This document shows, in pieces, positions 37,132 through 46,090 of a stretch of DNA of 64,000 bases (the stretch's first letter is position 1; each line of letters starts with the position of its first letter). The position numbers and the translations under genes were made by a program. Origin of the DNA: Candidatus Loosdrechtia aerotolerans (GTDB lineage: Bacteria; Planctomycetota; Brocadiia; Brocadiales; Brocadiaceae). The stretch covers positions 20,651-84,650 of the forward strand of contig SOER01000009.1 in the NCBI GenBank assembly GCA_021646405.1. The letters are read 5' to 3'. The notes under the pieces were generated by a model. The model worked only from the letters and a program-made list of their open reading frames with translations, had not been told where the DNA came from and ran no database searches.

Positions 37132-38472
37132 TTACTCCTGTCCATCAGGTTTTGTTACTATACCTTCAGACCAGTTAATGATAGCACCAATATCCACCGG
37201 TTCTCCGCCTATGGACATCTTATGCTGTCGTCCTTCTAATAGTTTTTTCTCTTCGCCCTCTATCAATAATACCGCATCACCTTTTACGGCTGTCGCAATG
37301 GTAACAAAGTCCTCCGCCTGGATATTCAAGTCACCCTTACTTGTCCGTATTTGTCCATTAGGGGTATTAATCTCTAAAGGAACGTCCGATTCTTTTATAG
37401 AGACAAAGACCTGACCAGTTTTAAGATAGATTCTCAATGGATCGATAAAGCAGACCTCCGTATTTACATCTATTTTTACAACAATACCCTTTTTCGTAGT
37501 TAAGGCAATCCTTCCTTTATCCCCTGTTTTCAAATCAGCACCAGTCCGAAAATGGGCACGATCTGATAGCTTTTCCCATGTACCACCCGGATATAAATAC
37601 TGAACATCTCCGGAATAATTTACGATATCGATCCCCCGGCCTTTGTGTGTCAGATAAAAATACGTGCCGGCTAATGCAAGTATCCCACAACCTACAACAG
37701 TTCCCAAGAAAATGAATCCCTTTTTAGTTGGCCGTGAAATAAGTATTCCTAATTCATAGAGAATAATCATAGGAACAGCGGTCATGGATTGGGTGAATGG
37801 ATCCGGAGGGGTAACAACAGCAGCAATAATAAATATTACTAGAATGGCATACTTTCTCCATGATCTGAATTTTTCAGAAGAAACAATACCAATCTTCGAT
37901 AAGAGCAGCATAACAAGGGGTAATTGAAATACCAATCCCAGTGCAACCGTTAACATAAAAACAAACGAAATATACTGCTGCATGGTAATAATTGGCTGGA
38001 TCCCCGGACCAAGGATACCAATTAAGAATTGCAGGCCGAAAGGGATTAATAAAAAGTATCCGAAGACCCCTCCTATCAGAAAAGCCAGGTATGATATCGG
38101 AAGGAACAGAAGTGCATATCTTTTCTCTTTTTGATACAATCCAGCGCTTACAAATTGCCATATCTGGTAAATGATAAATGGATATGCCATAAAAACCGAT
38201 GTAATAAAGCATAATTTCATATATGCATAGAAACCTTCCTGATAACTGAGCACCTGCAACTCTGTTGGGAGACCTAATTTTCCCATGGTATGTCCATGAG
38301 GTTTTTTGGCAATTTCCAGGATTTGCTCTTTAAAAAACCAGCAGAATATAAAACAGAGAACAATGGCGATAACGGAGAAAACAACCTTCCGTCGCAGTTC
38401 TTCAAGATGAGCACCTAAGGTCATCCTTATCTTTTCAATTTCATTCGTCTCTTCTGTCTCTCTCTCTTCCAC
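37132..38472 (-). CDS. tatC: TatC translocase fused to a FecR-like domain
   Basis: 446 aa from GTG 38472. Residues 16-250 are TatC: HLEELRRKVV, SYQEGFYAYMKL and the six membrane helices, with the conserved YQIWQFVSAGL and VVTPPDPFTQ. A seventh helix (GFIFLGTVVGCGILALAGTY, about 252-272) precedes a soluble part (284-440) with beta-rich FecR-like text (GADLKTGDKGRIALTTKKGI; YLKTGQVFVSIKESD; INTPNGQIRTSKGDL). TatC forms the twin-arginine receptor with TatB; normal bacterial TatC ends after helix 6. The extra helix would place the FecR-like domain on the trans side. ATG at residue 17 is an alternative start. No frameshift is present. Confidence 0.9.
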   Translation of the reverse strand: MEERETEETNEIEKIRMTLGAHLEELRRKVVFSVIAIVLCFIFCWFFKEQILEIAKKPHGHTMGKLGLPTELQVLSYQEGFYAYMKLCFITSVFMAYPFIIYQIWQFVSAGLYQKEKRYALLFLPISYLAFLIGGVFGYFLLIPFGLQFLIGILGPGIQPIITMQQYISFVFMLTVALGLVFQLPLVMLLLSKIGIVSSEKFRSWRKYAILVIFIIAAVVTPPDPFTQSMTAVPMIILYELGILISRPTKKGFIFLGTVVGCGILALAGTYFYLTHKGRGIDIVNYSGDVQYLYPGGTWEKLSDRAHFRTGADLKTGDKGRIALTTKKGIVVKIDVNTEVCFIDPLRIYLKTGQVFVSIKESDVPLEINTPNGQIRTSKGDLNIQAEDFVTIATAVKGDAVLLIEGEEKKLLEGRQHKMSIGGEPVDIGAIINWSEGIVTKPDGQE

Positions 38473-38782
38473 AGCAGGACCCCGATAAATTTACCAACCT
38501 TAAATCCAGATACTTCAATCTCTTCTTCTGCCTGAAAATTATGATAAAAAATGAACAATGTATCATACACATATACGTTTAAAATTACAAGAAAACAATG
38601 GTTTTACCCCGGTACCTTTTTCTTAATATCCAGGAAATGAAAAACGTATAAAGTGTTCAAAAACACATAAAAAACCTTGAAAGATTTATAAGTATGTGCT
38701 ACTATTTTTGTACACAATAAGTTTCGTTTTGGTTTATAGTTAAATCTAATCGGCTATCCAAGAGGGGAAAAACCGAAAGCGT
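38473..38782. other. Divergent promoter region, no gene
   Basis: AT-rich spacer between tatC and ribH. I looked for an FMN riboswitch before ribH and saw no match to its conserved core. Confidence 0.4.
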
Positions 38783-39277
38783 ATGGGTAATGAATTCCAG
38801 GGAAGTTTAATTGGCACGGGAAAGATATTTGGAATTGTTGTTAGCCGGTTTAATAATTTTATAACAAAGCGTTTATTGGACGGTGCATATGACAGTCTTG
38901 TCAGACATGGTGTAAAGGAAGAGGACATCGATATTTTCTGGGTGCCTGGTTCCTATGAAATACCTGCTGCTGCCCTTAAGGTTGCGCAGAGTGGTAAATA
39001 CAGTTCTGTAATCTGTTTAGGAGCTGTAATCCGCGGTGAAACACCCCATTTTGACTATGTTGCGAGTGAATCAGCAAAGGGCATTGCACAGATTGGTTTG
39101 TCGACAGGTATTCCAATCATTTATGGAGTTATCACTACGGAAACATTGGAACAAGCTATCGATCGTGCAGGTGCTAAAACTGGAAATAAAGGAGCAGAAG
39201 CTGCATTATCAGCTATAGAAATGATAAATCTTTTCGACCAGATACAGGCCAATATCCCATTAACCAAAAAATACTGA
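38783..39277 (+). CDS. ribH: 6,7-dimethyl-8-ribityllumazine synthase
   Basis: 164 aa, usual length. It condenses the pyrimidinedione and butanone phosphate precursors to lumazine, the step before riboflavin. Contains [30 protein letters not shown] and the catalytic His89 in [10 protein letters not shown], then [20 protein letters not shown] lies 16 nt before ATG. Other rib genes are not adjacent. Confidence 0.96.
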   Translation: MGNEFQGSLIGTGKIFGIVVSRFNNFITKRLLDGAYDSLVRHGVKEEDIDIFWVPGSYEIPAAALKVAQSGKYSSVICLGAVIRGETPHFDYVASESAKGIAQIGLSTGIPIIYGVITTETLEQAIDRAGAKTGNKGAEAALSAIEMINLFDQIQANIPLTKKY

Positions 39278-39398
39278 TGTACTCCTGAACTTTTATTTTC
39301 CCTTCCTTTTTCCAAGCATGTAGTGAAAACCACAACAAGAAGATAGGAACTTTATTAGTTTATTTTTTAAATCGCTCTTATTAAAATTTAAGTATTCT

Positions 39399-40682
39399 AT
39401 GCGTAACAGAACAGTTGCTCGAGAACTTACCCTTCAAGCCCTTTACCAACTTGATCTCTGCGGTGATGAGATATTGAATGAGATTGATGAGTTTTGTAAA
39501 AAAAATACCGAGAAACAAGATGTATACAAGTTTGCCATATCACTTATTCATGGTTGCCGGTCTCACCTTAAAGAAATAGACGAAAAGATATCGAGTGTTA
39601 CAGAGCATTGGGAATTGCATCGCATGGCAATCATAGATAAAAATATTCTCCGTCTGGGAGTCTACGAGTTGTTATACAGAGAAGACATCCCGCCAAAGGT
39701 TTCAATTAACGAGGCTATTGAGCTTGCAAAAAAATTCAGCACGAAAAACTCCGGGACTTTTGTAAACGGGATTTTGGACAAGATTTATACTCAATTTGGG
39801 AACGGAAAGCTGGAAGATAACAGGTATGGTTCTCTTCTCCAAAATATACCGGAAATTAATTATGGGAATTCGGACCTCCATGTCCACACCAACAATTCCG
39901 ATGGTACTTTCACAGCGGAGGAAGTTGTTGATGAGGCAATTCGATCCGGTGTTTCGGCGATTTCCATCACTGATCATGATACCACGAGAGGCGTTGATAT
40001 TGCCTGCCGTTATGCACAGGATAAAAATATCCATATTATTCCTGGTATAGAAATCTCTTCATATCTCAGCCCCTCTGAAATTCATATCCTTGGTTATTTT
40101 ATCGACATCCATAATGCCTATTTACAAAAAATGTTAAAACAGGCCTACGAGGACCGGGTAAAACGCATCCATCTTATGGTTGAAAAATTGCACGATCTCA
40201 ATGTCAATATTAATCCTGATGAAATTTTTGCACTAGCAGGAAAAGGTTCTCCCGGGAGAATGCATGTTGCAGAAATAATATGGAGGCACGGCTATTGTAG
40301 CACGATCGTAGAGGCTTTCTTTAAATACATAGGGGATAACGGGCCTGCATATGTTCCTAAAAAGACGTTAACTCCAAAACAGGCTATAGAATTAATCAAA
40401 CAAGCGAGAGGGGCAGCAGTTCTCGCCCACCCCGGACTGTCTAAGAGAAATCATATTATTGAAACCCTGGTAAAAGATGGCCTGCAAGGAATAGAGGTAT
40501 ACTACCCATTACATTCACCCGGAGATATTAAAAAATACCTTAAGATTGCAGAAAAGTATGATTTAGCCGTTACAGGCGGTTCCGATTTCCATGGGGAAAG
40601 AAAAATAGATACCCCCATTGCTAAAGCTACCATACCCGGAGACCTCGTTCACAAGCTTAAACAAAAATGTCTATCCCAATAG
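39399..40682 (+). CDS. nusB: NusB antitermination factor fused to a PHP phosphoesterase
   Basis: 427 aa with no internal break. Residues 1-131 are NusB (RTVARELTLQALYQLDLCGD; GVYELLYREDIPPKVSINEA; STKNSGTFVNGILDKIY), which binds boxA RNA in rRNA antitermination. Residues 157-427 are a PHP domain with the metal-binding set DLHVHTNNSDGT (His161, His163), ITDHDT, GIEIS, VLAHPG and GSDFHG. It resembles RNase AM / 3',5'-nucleoside bisphosphate phosphatase (YciV type). A short linker (TQFGNGKLEDNRYGSLLQNI) joins them. The coding frame is continuous. The fusion could link RNA binding with exonucleolytic trimming of rRNA; this is inference. Confidence 0.92.
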   Translation: MRNRTVARELTLQALYQLDLCGDEILNEIDEFCKKNTEKQDVYKFAISLIHGCRSHLKEIDEKISSVTEHWELHRMAIIDKNILRLGVYELLYREDIPPKVSINEAIELAKKFSTKNSGTFVNGILDKIYTQFGNGKLEDNRYGSLLQNIPEINYGNSDLHVHTNNSDGTFTAEEVVDEAIRSGVSAISITDHDTTRGVDIACRYAQDKNIHIIPGIEISSYLSPSEIHILGYFIDIHNAYLQKMLKQAYEDRVKRIHLMVEKLHDLNVNINPDEIFALAGKGSPGRMHVAEIIWRHGYCSTIVEAFFKYIGDNGPAYVPKKTLTPKQAIELIKQARGAAVLAHPGLSKRNHIIETLVKDGLQGIEVYYPLHSPGDIKKYLKIAEKYDLAVTGGSDFHGERKIDTPIAKATIPGDLVHKLKQKCLSQ

Positions 40683-40885
40683 AGGGATTTTTTATTATTT
40701 TTCTATGGGTTTTCCTGTACATATACTTTTTCCCGAAAAGGAACATTATAGGGATATTACGTGTTTTGGCTAGGGGATTATGAGATGATAATTTTTTAAT
40801 TATCCGCTATAATGTAATTTTAAGGAATAATTTTTATTATAAAATATATAGAGGAGCAATACTGCCCTCAAGAGGCAAGATCATT

Positions 40886-42349
40886 ATGGTTAATAGGAAA
40901 AAAGAAATACAAGAAACTGAAAAAACAAAGAAAAAGCAGAGAGGTTTCTGGTCCCGGTTTTGGTATCGGTTGAAGAACTTTACGGTAGAGCCGCGGAAAA
41001 CCGTAATCTTTGAAGGTACTACGGTAAGGCTGGTCCCGATGCCACCGGAGCTTCCGTTTGAAGAAACCTCTGAGGACCAAATTTTAATTTCACAGGAAAC
41101 CGTTGCTGTTGAAGCAGATACAGAAAGAATAATTCCGCCCTCAATAGGAACTGCCGTTATCGAAGACGATAGAGAGGAGAACATCCCGTCGTCATTTGAG
41201 ACTCCTGTTCTTGAAGTTGAAACTGAAAGGGTCGTTTTGTCTCCGGAACCGAAAGAGGTTGCCATTCTCGAGGAAGACCCACCTGTTTCGGTTGTACCGG
41301 AAACAGCCGTTGCTGAGGACAAAGAAGAACAAGTCTTATCACCATCAGATACTGCTGTTATGGAGGAGGAGATTGAGCTGCCCATCGGACTTCAGGAAGA
41401 AACGGCAGTTATAGAAGAAGAGATTGAAAAACCACCCATTACATCTGAGAAACTCAGAAAAGGGCTGGAAAAAACCCGTGGCCGTTTTTGGTCCCGGTTA
41501 AAAAATATCTTTTCGTTTAGAAAAAAGATCGATGAATCTATACTTGAGGAATTGGAAGATATTCTTATTAGCGCAGATGTTGGGGTAAGGCCTGTTCAGA
41601 AACTCATGCAGGAACTTCATGAAGCATGGGAATCCCAAACAATCACCGAGACTACGGAGGTCTATGAATTCATTAAGCAGAGAATGAAAGAAGGTCTGCA
41701 ATCCTGGAAAATTGATATCAACTATGCCCCTACACCACCTACAGTTATCATGGTTGTCGGGGTAAATGGTGTGGGAAAAACTACGTCAATAGCAAAACTT
41801 GCAAATCTCTTCATAAAAGATGGTAAAAAGGTTATGGTTGCAGCAAGCGATACCTTTAGGGCAGCAGCAGCAGATCAGCTCGATATCTGGAGCAAACGTG
41901 TCGGGGCAGATATCGTGAAACATCAAGCAGGAGCAGACCCTGCAGCAGTAGCATACGATGCGCTTGAAGCTAGTGTTTCAAGGGGTACCGATATCCTTAT
42001 CGTGGATACAGCAGGACGTCTCCATACTCATGAAAATCTGATGAATGAGCTGGGAAAGATAAAACGAGTTATCTCAAAAAGAACTTCCGGTGCCCCGCAT
42101 GAAGTACTGCTGGTACTTGATGCTACAACTGGCCAAAACGCTGTCTCTCAGGCAAAGATGTTTAAAAAGGCTGTAGACATTACCGGGATATTCCTTGCAA
42201 AGATAGACGGTACTGCAAAAGGTGGCGTTGTATTGGGAATGCAGAATGAGATAAATATTCCTGTAAAATTTATCGGGCTGGGAGAAAAGGCCGACGATAT
42301 TGAAAAGTTTAACCCCCCTGCATTTGTGGAGACCTTATTTGAACAATAA
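40886..42349 (+). CDS. ftsY: Signal recognition particle receptor FtsY
   Basis: 487 aa. Acidic N-terminal region (about 1-180) rich in Glu/Val with repeated 'TAVIEE' units, probably the membrane-associating A domain. NG domain: GTP-binding G1 VNGVGKTTS near 293-301, DTAGRLHTHENLM, TKIDGTAKGG-type motif (AKIDGTAKGGVVLG), and the closing GLGEKADDIEKFNP. FtsY receives SRP-ribosome complexes at the membrane. The 3' end overlaps the sdhB start by 11 nt. Confidence 0.96.
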   Translation: MVNRKKEIQETEKTKKKQRGFWSRFWYRLKNFTVEPRKTVIFEGTTVRLVPMPPELPFEETSEDQILISQETVAVEADTERIIPPSIGTAVIEDDREENIPSSFETPVLEVETERVVLSPEPKEVAILEEDPPVSVVPETAVAEDKEEQVLSPSDTAVMEEEIELPIGLQEETAVIEEEIEKPPITSEKLRKGLEKTRGRFWSRLKNIFSFRKKIDESILEELEDILISADVGVRPVQKLMQELHEAWESQTITETTEVYEFIKQRMKEGLQSWKIDINYAPTPPTVIMVVGVNGVGKTTSIAKLANLFIKDGKKVMVAASDTFRAAAADQLDIWSKRVGADIVKHQAGADPAAVAYDALEASVSRGTDILIVDTAGRLHTHENLMNELGKIKRVISKRTSGAPHEVLLVLDATTGQNAVSQAKMFKKAVDITGIFLAKIDGTAKGGVVLGMQNEINIPVKFIGLGEKADDIEKFNPPAFVETLFEQ

Positions 42350-43055
42350 AACCATTTTTCGTATATTTCGCTTTAATCCGGTTCACGATAAGAAACCTTA
42401 TTTTCAGGAATTTGAGGTCACTCTTACCCGCAAGGACCAAACAGTACTGGAATGTCTTTTTTATATCCAGCAACGATTGGACGATTCACTTGCTTTCCGG
42501 TCCTCTTGCAGGGCAGGAATCTGTGGATCGTGTGCCATGCATATCAATGGGAAATATCGTCTGGCCTGTAATACCCAGGTTTCAGGACTTACATCAGATA
42601 GTATTACAATCCGCCCCCTTGCTCATATGCCCATCCACAAGGATCTCTTCGTAGATATGAAACCATTTTGGGAAAAGTATGAGCATATCAAACCATATTT
42701 AATCCCGGGCAAACCATCACCGGAAACCGGAGAACAGATTCAAACTCCCGATGAAAGATCACGCATAGATGTCTTAATTGATTGCATTTTGTGCGCCTGC
42801 TGCCATTCCTCATGTCCCATTACAGCATCACAGGAGAAGTACCTGGGCCCAATGGCCTTTCTCCATGTGGACCGGTTCTTCTCTGATACGAGAGATGGTG
42901 CAGCGGAGGAACGCCTGGCAGTGGTAAATAATGAATACGGAGTCTGGCGCTGCCATACGGTTTTTAACTGCCAGGAGGTATGCCCGAAGGATCTGGACCC
43001 GTCTGGTTCTATTGCTCATCTGAAGACGGAAATTATCAAAAGTAATCGTGTATAA
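42339..43055 (+). CDS. sdhB: Succinate dehydrogenase / fumarate reductase iron-sulfur subunit
   Basis: 238 aa from TTG 42339, which has GGAG at 42328-42331 with 7-nt spacing; the frame is open to 42300 but the earlier ATG lies deep in ftsY. [2Fe-2S] cluster Cys in SSCRAGICGSCAMHINGK, followed by LACN. 4Fe-4S/3Fe-4S clusters in CILCACCHSSCPI and CHTVFNCQEVCPKD. It carries electrons between the flavoprotein and the quinone. The flavoprotein and membrane anchor genes are not in the window. Confidence 0.93.
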   Translation: MNNKTIFRIFRFNPVHDKKPYFQEFEVTLTRKDQTVLECLFYIQQRLDDSLAFRSSCRAGICGSCAMHINGKYRLACNTQVSGLTSDSITIRPLAHMPIHKDLFVDMKPFWEKYEHIKPYLIPGKPSPETGEQIQTPDERSRIDVLIDCILCACCHSSCPITASQEKYLGPMAFLHVDRFFSDTRDGAAEERLAVVNNEYGVWRCHTVFNCQEVCPKDLDPSGSIAHLKTEIIKSNRV

Positions 43056-43095
43056 AAATAAACAATTATAAAACATCAAAAAGGGGAATACTACT

Positions 43096-43260
43096 ATGGA
43101 AGAGAAGAGAAAGGTTGCTGTTGTTGCAAAAACAGAGGGTATTGAAATCGTAGTAGAAGGAGAAGATAACGATTATGAATTATTGCTCTCAAAGCAGGAG
43201 GCTATAGAGCTCGCAATGAATATCCTCAATACCCTCTATAAGACAGGGTTAAAGATGTAG
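43096..43260 (+). CDS. Small acidic protein of unknown function (54 aa)
   Basis: Encodes MEEKRKVAVVAKTEGIEI... ending NTLYKTGLKM. GGGGAATA precedes ATG 43096, and the stop is 9 nt before the next ATG. It looks like a real short gene between sdhB and the LOG-family gene. No homologue is known to me. Confidence 0.6.
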   Translation: MEEKRKVAVVAKTEGIEIVVEGEDNDYELLLSKQEAIELAMNILNTLYKTGLKM

Positions 43261-43269
43261 GGAATAAAC

Positions 43270-43872
43270 ATGGAGAATAATAACTCCATAAAGCGTATCT
43301 GTGTATTTTGTGGCTCGAGCTTTGGCGCCCGCCAGATTTATACCGATACAGCACAAGAATTAGGCAAGGCCATTGTGGCTCAGGGAATGGGGCTCGTTTA
43401 CGGCGGAGGAAGTATTGGCTTGATGGGAGTTCTTGCAGATGCTGTTTTACAGGAAAACGGAGAGGTCATCGGAGTAATTCCCCGGGCCATTTCTTCCAGA
43501 GAACTTGCACACCAGCATTTAACAGAACTTCGGTTTGTATCCAGTATGCATGAACGAAAGGCAATAATGGCAGAACTCTCTGATGCATTTATTGCAATGC
43601 CGGGTGGTTTTGGTACCTTTGATGAGTTTTTCGAAATCGTAACCTGGGCACAATTAGGGTTTCACTCAAAACCCATTGGACTCCTGAATACAGATAGATA
43701 TTTTGATTTACTCTTAACGTTTATCAATCATGTATTAGAAGAACGTTTTATTCAGCAAAAACACCGTCAATTAATTATAACATCTCATAATCCAGCAGAA
43801 TTACTGAAAAAGCTCATTCACTGTAAAAAGGAACAACAGGTTCTCAGGTTTACCACGTGGAAAGAACAATAA
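43270..43872 (+). CDS. LOG-family protein (TIGR00730 type)
   Basis: 200 aa, Rossmann-like. ICVFCGSSFGAR at the start, GLVYGGGSIGLMGVLADAVL, and the signature PGGFGTFDEFFEI, matching LOG (cytokinin riboside 5'-monophosphate phosphoribohydrolase) proteins. Bacterial members hydrolyse nucleotide N-glycosidic bonds or have unknown substrates. It lies in a plus-strand run after sdhB. Confidence 0.9.
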   Translation: MENNNSIKRICVFCGSSFGARQIYTDTAQELGKAIVAQGMGLVYGGGSIGLMGVLADAVLQENGEVIGVIPRAISSRELAHQHLTELRFVSSMHERKAIMAELSDAFIAMPGGFGTFDEFFEIVTWAQLGFHSKPIGLLNTDRYFDLLLTFINHVLEERFIQQKHRQLIITSHNPAELLKKLIHCKKEQQVLRFTTWKEQ

Positions 43873-44437
43873 CCCCCTTCATTGCCCTATCCTTTTCCCT
43901 CCCCCTTCATCCCATATGCATCAAGTTAGGCCTTCGGCGACTTTTGTCCGTTGTAAAGATGTAGGGCAAGGCTTTAGCCTTGCTTTCCCGCCAGAATACC
44001 TGTACGGGGAGGCAACCCTAAAGGGTCGCCCTACTTTGAAATTCCTAAACATGTACTTAACCCCAAAGGGGTGAAATGATTATAGCAAAAGAATAAACCA
44101 CAGACTAATGACCCCGAAGGGGTGACATTATGAAGCTGTTAGTTCGACAAGCTCACTACAAGGTTTTGATGCATCCGTTCCGGGTTAGCTGTTATTTTCA
44201 TTTTTTATTTACAAGTATGTCACCCCTTCGGGGTTTACAATTCTTCTGGGGTCTTTTGCTATAATCATGGCATCCCTTCGGGATTAAAAACAATTCAACA
44301 TAAAGAATCACTGTTGCATCATAGTAACATCATTAACCTTATAACAATACCTCCCCGCAAACCCGCTTACATAAAATGAAAATTCCTATACAATTAAATA
44401 AGCATAAATACGTAAATATCCTTTGTGAAAAAATTAT
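43873..44437. other. Intergenic region with repeats, no gene
   Basis: Contains ctatccttttccctcccccttc...catcaagttaggcc (43888-43935), part of a repeat also found near 61670-61720. It then holds the inverted-repeat element described separately. No gene is supported. Confidence 0.6.
44057..44288. repeat. Imperfect inverted-repeat (MITE-like) element
   Basis: Left arm (44057-44133) contains aaccccaaaggggtga, atgattatagcaaaaga and accccgaaggggtgacatta. The right arm (about 44215-44288) contains the same pieces inverted (caccccttcggggttt; cttttgctataatcat; cccttcggga). Arms are about 75 nt around an 80-nt centre. It looks like a fold-back, non-autonomous element; no transposase is inside. Confidence 0.55.
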
Positions 44438-45100
44438 CTATTCCTCTTTACAGGAAGAGAGTGCACCTGATACTTTCTTTGCCCAGATACTGTTTGGGTA
44501 GTCCTCTGTTATTTTCCTCCATGCATTTACCTCTGAACAAACATCATGAGTGATCTGAAATTCCGTTACCCCAAACCAATATTGCGCTTCGGGAGCGATA
44601 TCACTTTTCGGATATGTATCAACCACCATCCTGAACTGTCTGTTAGCCGTCTTTATATCCTGTTTTTCCAGGGCCATTTTCGCTAGACCAAACTCTAAGT
44701 GAGGAATAAACTCGTCAGGGGGCAAGAAGCCGTTAAAACGGTAATATTCTATACCATTTGAATCCAGTATAAGAATAGTTGGTGCCCAAAGTATTCTGTT
44801 TTTTCTCACAATATCCGTATGTGCCTGAACATTAAACCGAACAGGAATAAAATTCTTATTGAGATACTCAATTACCGCAGGATTAGGATACGTCACGGTA
44901 TCCATGGATTCGCAACTCGCTCAGGCAATCATAAAAAAATCCAACAGAACAGGTTTTCCGGTATCTTTTGCTTTCGCAACAGCATCTTCAAGACTCTTTT
45001 CCCAGGAAATGGACGATGGCATATGTTTTGCTTCCGCAAAAAGTATTGTTGGAACAGATACTATAAGCACAAGAAGACCAAGTACAAAATTTTTTATCAT
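44438..45100 (-). CDS. Thioredoxin-like TPR protein with in-frame TGA, candidate selenoprotein (copy 1)
   Basis: 220 aa if TGA at 44923-44921 is read as selenocysteine. The signal-like N-terminus is IKNFVLGLLVLIVSVPTILF. Then comes a thioredoxin-like fold (GKPVLLDFFMIA-U-ASC-ESMDTVTYPN), where U60 takes the first Cys position of CxxC and Cys63 the second. It continues with APTILILDSNGIEYYRFNGF and TPR-like helices (FGLAKMALEKQDIKTANRQF). Without readthrough the gene would stop at 59 aa. The start at 45100 is chosen because GGAAGG precedes it. It lies 32 nt after copy 2, so they share an operon. A role in redox control or disulfide exchange outside the cytosol is inferred. Confidence 0.78.
44886..44903 (-). 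promoter_or_regulatory. Putative SECIS hairpin (copy 1)
   Basis: Minus strand GGATAC-CGTGAC-GTATCC: a perfect 6-bp stem with a 6-nt loop that has G at its second position. It begins 17 nt after the TGA, within the range for bacterial SECIS elements that bind SelB. Confidence 0.6.
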
Positions 45101-45132
45101 ATCACACCTTCCCATGTAAATTGAAATAAGTT

Positions 45133-45780
45133 TTAGAAAGCGAAGGACACCTTATGAGCCCAAATACTATTGGGATAATCCTTCATAATCTCCCTCCACG
45201 CGCTTAATAATGCATCCGTATTGTGAGTAGCCTTATAATCAGAAACACCAAGCCAGTACTGAGCAGCAGGCGCAGCATCGCTCTTCGGATACGTATCAAT
45301 AACAACCTTTAGTTCAGAACTTGCCTTTTTATAATCCCCCTTTTCTAATGCCATTCTCCCTAAACCAAATTTTAATTGCGGAATAAATTCATCTGATGGC
45401 AGAAAGCCTTCTATACGGTAATATTCTGTACCGCGAGAGTCCAAAATGAGAATTGCCGGTGTCCAGAATACCCGATACTTCGTAAGTAAGTCTACGCTTG
45501 TTTTTATGTTAACTTGTATAGGAATGAAATTTTTATTGATATAATCAATTACTGCGGTATTCGGATACGTCACGGTATCCATTGTCTTACAACCAGCTCA
45601 GGTTGGTGAGAAGAAATCCATCAGTATCGGTTTTCCTGCAGATGTTGCCTTTTTAACCACTTTTTCAATATCACTTTCCCAGACTATAGCCGTCGGTTCT
45701 TCCTTAATCTCCGTAACGAGTGCCATCCCAATAGGAATTATTCCCAACAGGGCAAAAGAGGATAGGACAAATTCTAACAT
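45133..45780 (-). CDS. Thioredoxin-like TPR protein with in-frame TGA, candidate selenoprotein (copy 2)
   Basis: 215 aa with TGA at 45600-45598 read as Sec61. N-terminal helix (FVLSSFALLGIIPIGMALV), then GKPILMDFFSPT-U-AGC-KTMDTVTYPN with UxxC. FWTPAILILDSRGTEYYRIE and a TPR-like tail (LGRMALEKGDYKKASSEL; AAQYWLGVSDYK) follow. Same design as copy 1 but clearly diverged, so the TGA has been retained while the rest of the gene changed. AGGAGG lies just before ATG 45780. Neighbours are copy 1 downstream and a zinc-ribbon protein gene upstream on the same strand. Confidence 0.78.
45563..45580 (-). promoter_or_regulatory. Putative SECIS hairpin (copy 2)
   Basis: Identical 18-nt hairpin (GGATAC-CGTGAC-GTATCC) again beginning 17 nt after the TGA. 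The 20 nt spanning it (from atggatacc) are the same in both copies, while flanking codons differ. Confidence 0.6.
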
Positions 45781-45876
45781 AGTGTACCTCCTTCCTGAAA
45801 AGGGCGTAGTAAACAGATGTATAAGAGACCTAATATAAATTCATGTTAAAATATCACAATAAAATCAATCAAAATA

Positions 45877-46053
45877 TTACAACTCTTTTTTCCTTTCCCT
45901 GAGAAAGGAATCCATATCAGCCTTCATATGTGGGGTATCAACTTCTTTTGCTTTATTATAACAAAGAATGCAAATGTCACCTTTTGCTGTGGTCATTTTT
46001 TTCCATTCATCTCTTTCTCCAAGAAAACGACCGCACTTCCAGCAGTTAGCCAT
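45877..46053 (-). CDS. Small zinc-ribbon protein
   Basis: 58 aa. Two CxxC pairs (NCWKCGRFLG and DICILCYNKA) form a probable zinc-binding ribbon; the remaining part is charged. ATG 46053 follows GGAG at 7 nt. Function unknown. It is the gene upstream of the two candidate selenoproteins on the same strand. Confidence 0.65.
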   Translation of the reverse strand: MANCWKCGRFLGERDEWKKMTTAKGDICILCYNKAKEVDTPHMKADMDSFLRERKKEL

Positions 46054-46090
46054 TACCAAACTCCTTATCCAATCAAACTTTTTAGTTGTA

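Noticed and set aside
38473..38782. FMN riboswitch upstream of ribH
   Set aside because: The conserved RFN core was not recognisable in this spacer.
44438..45780. Four short separate genes instead of two selenoprotein genes
   Set aside because: Each pair is in one frame across a single TGA placed at a redox Cys site in both paralogues; four independent genes would not produce this.
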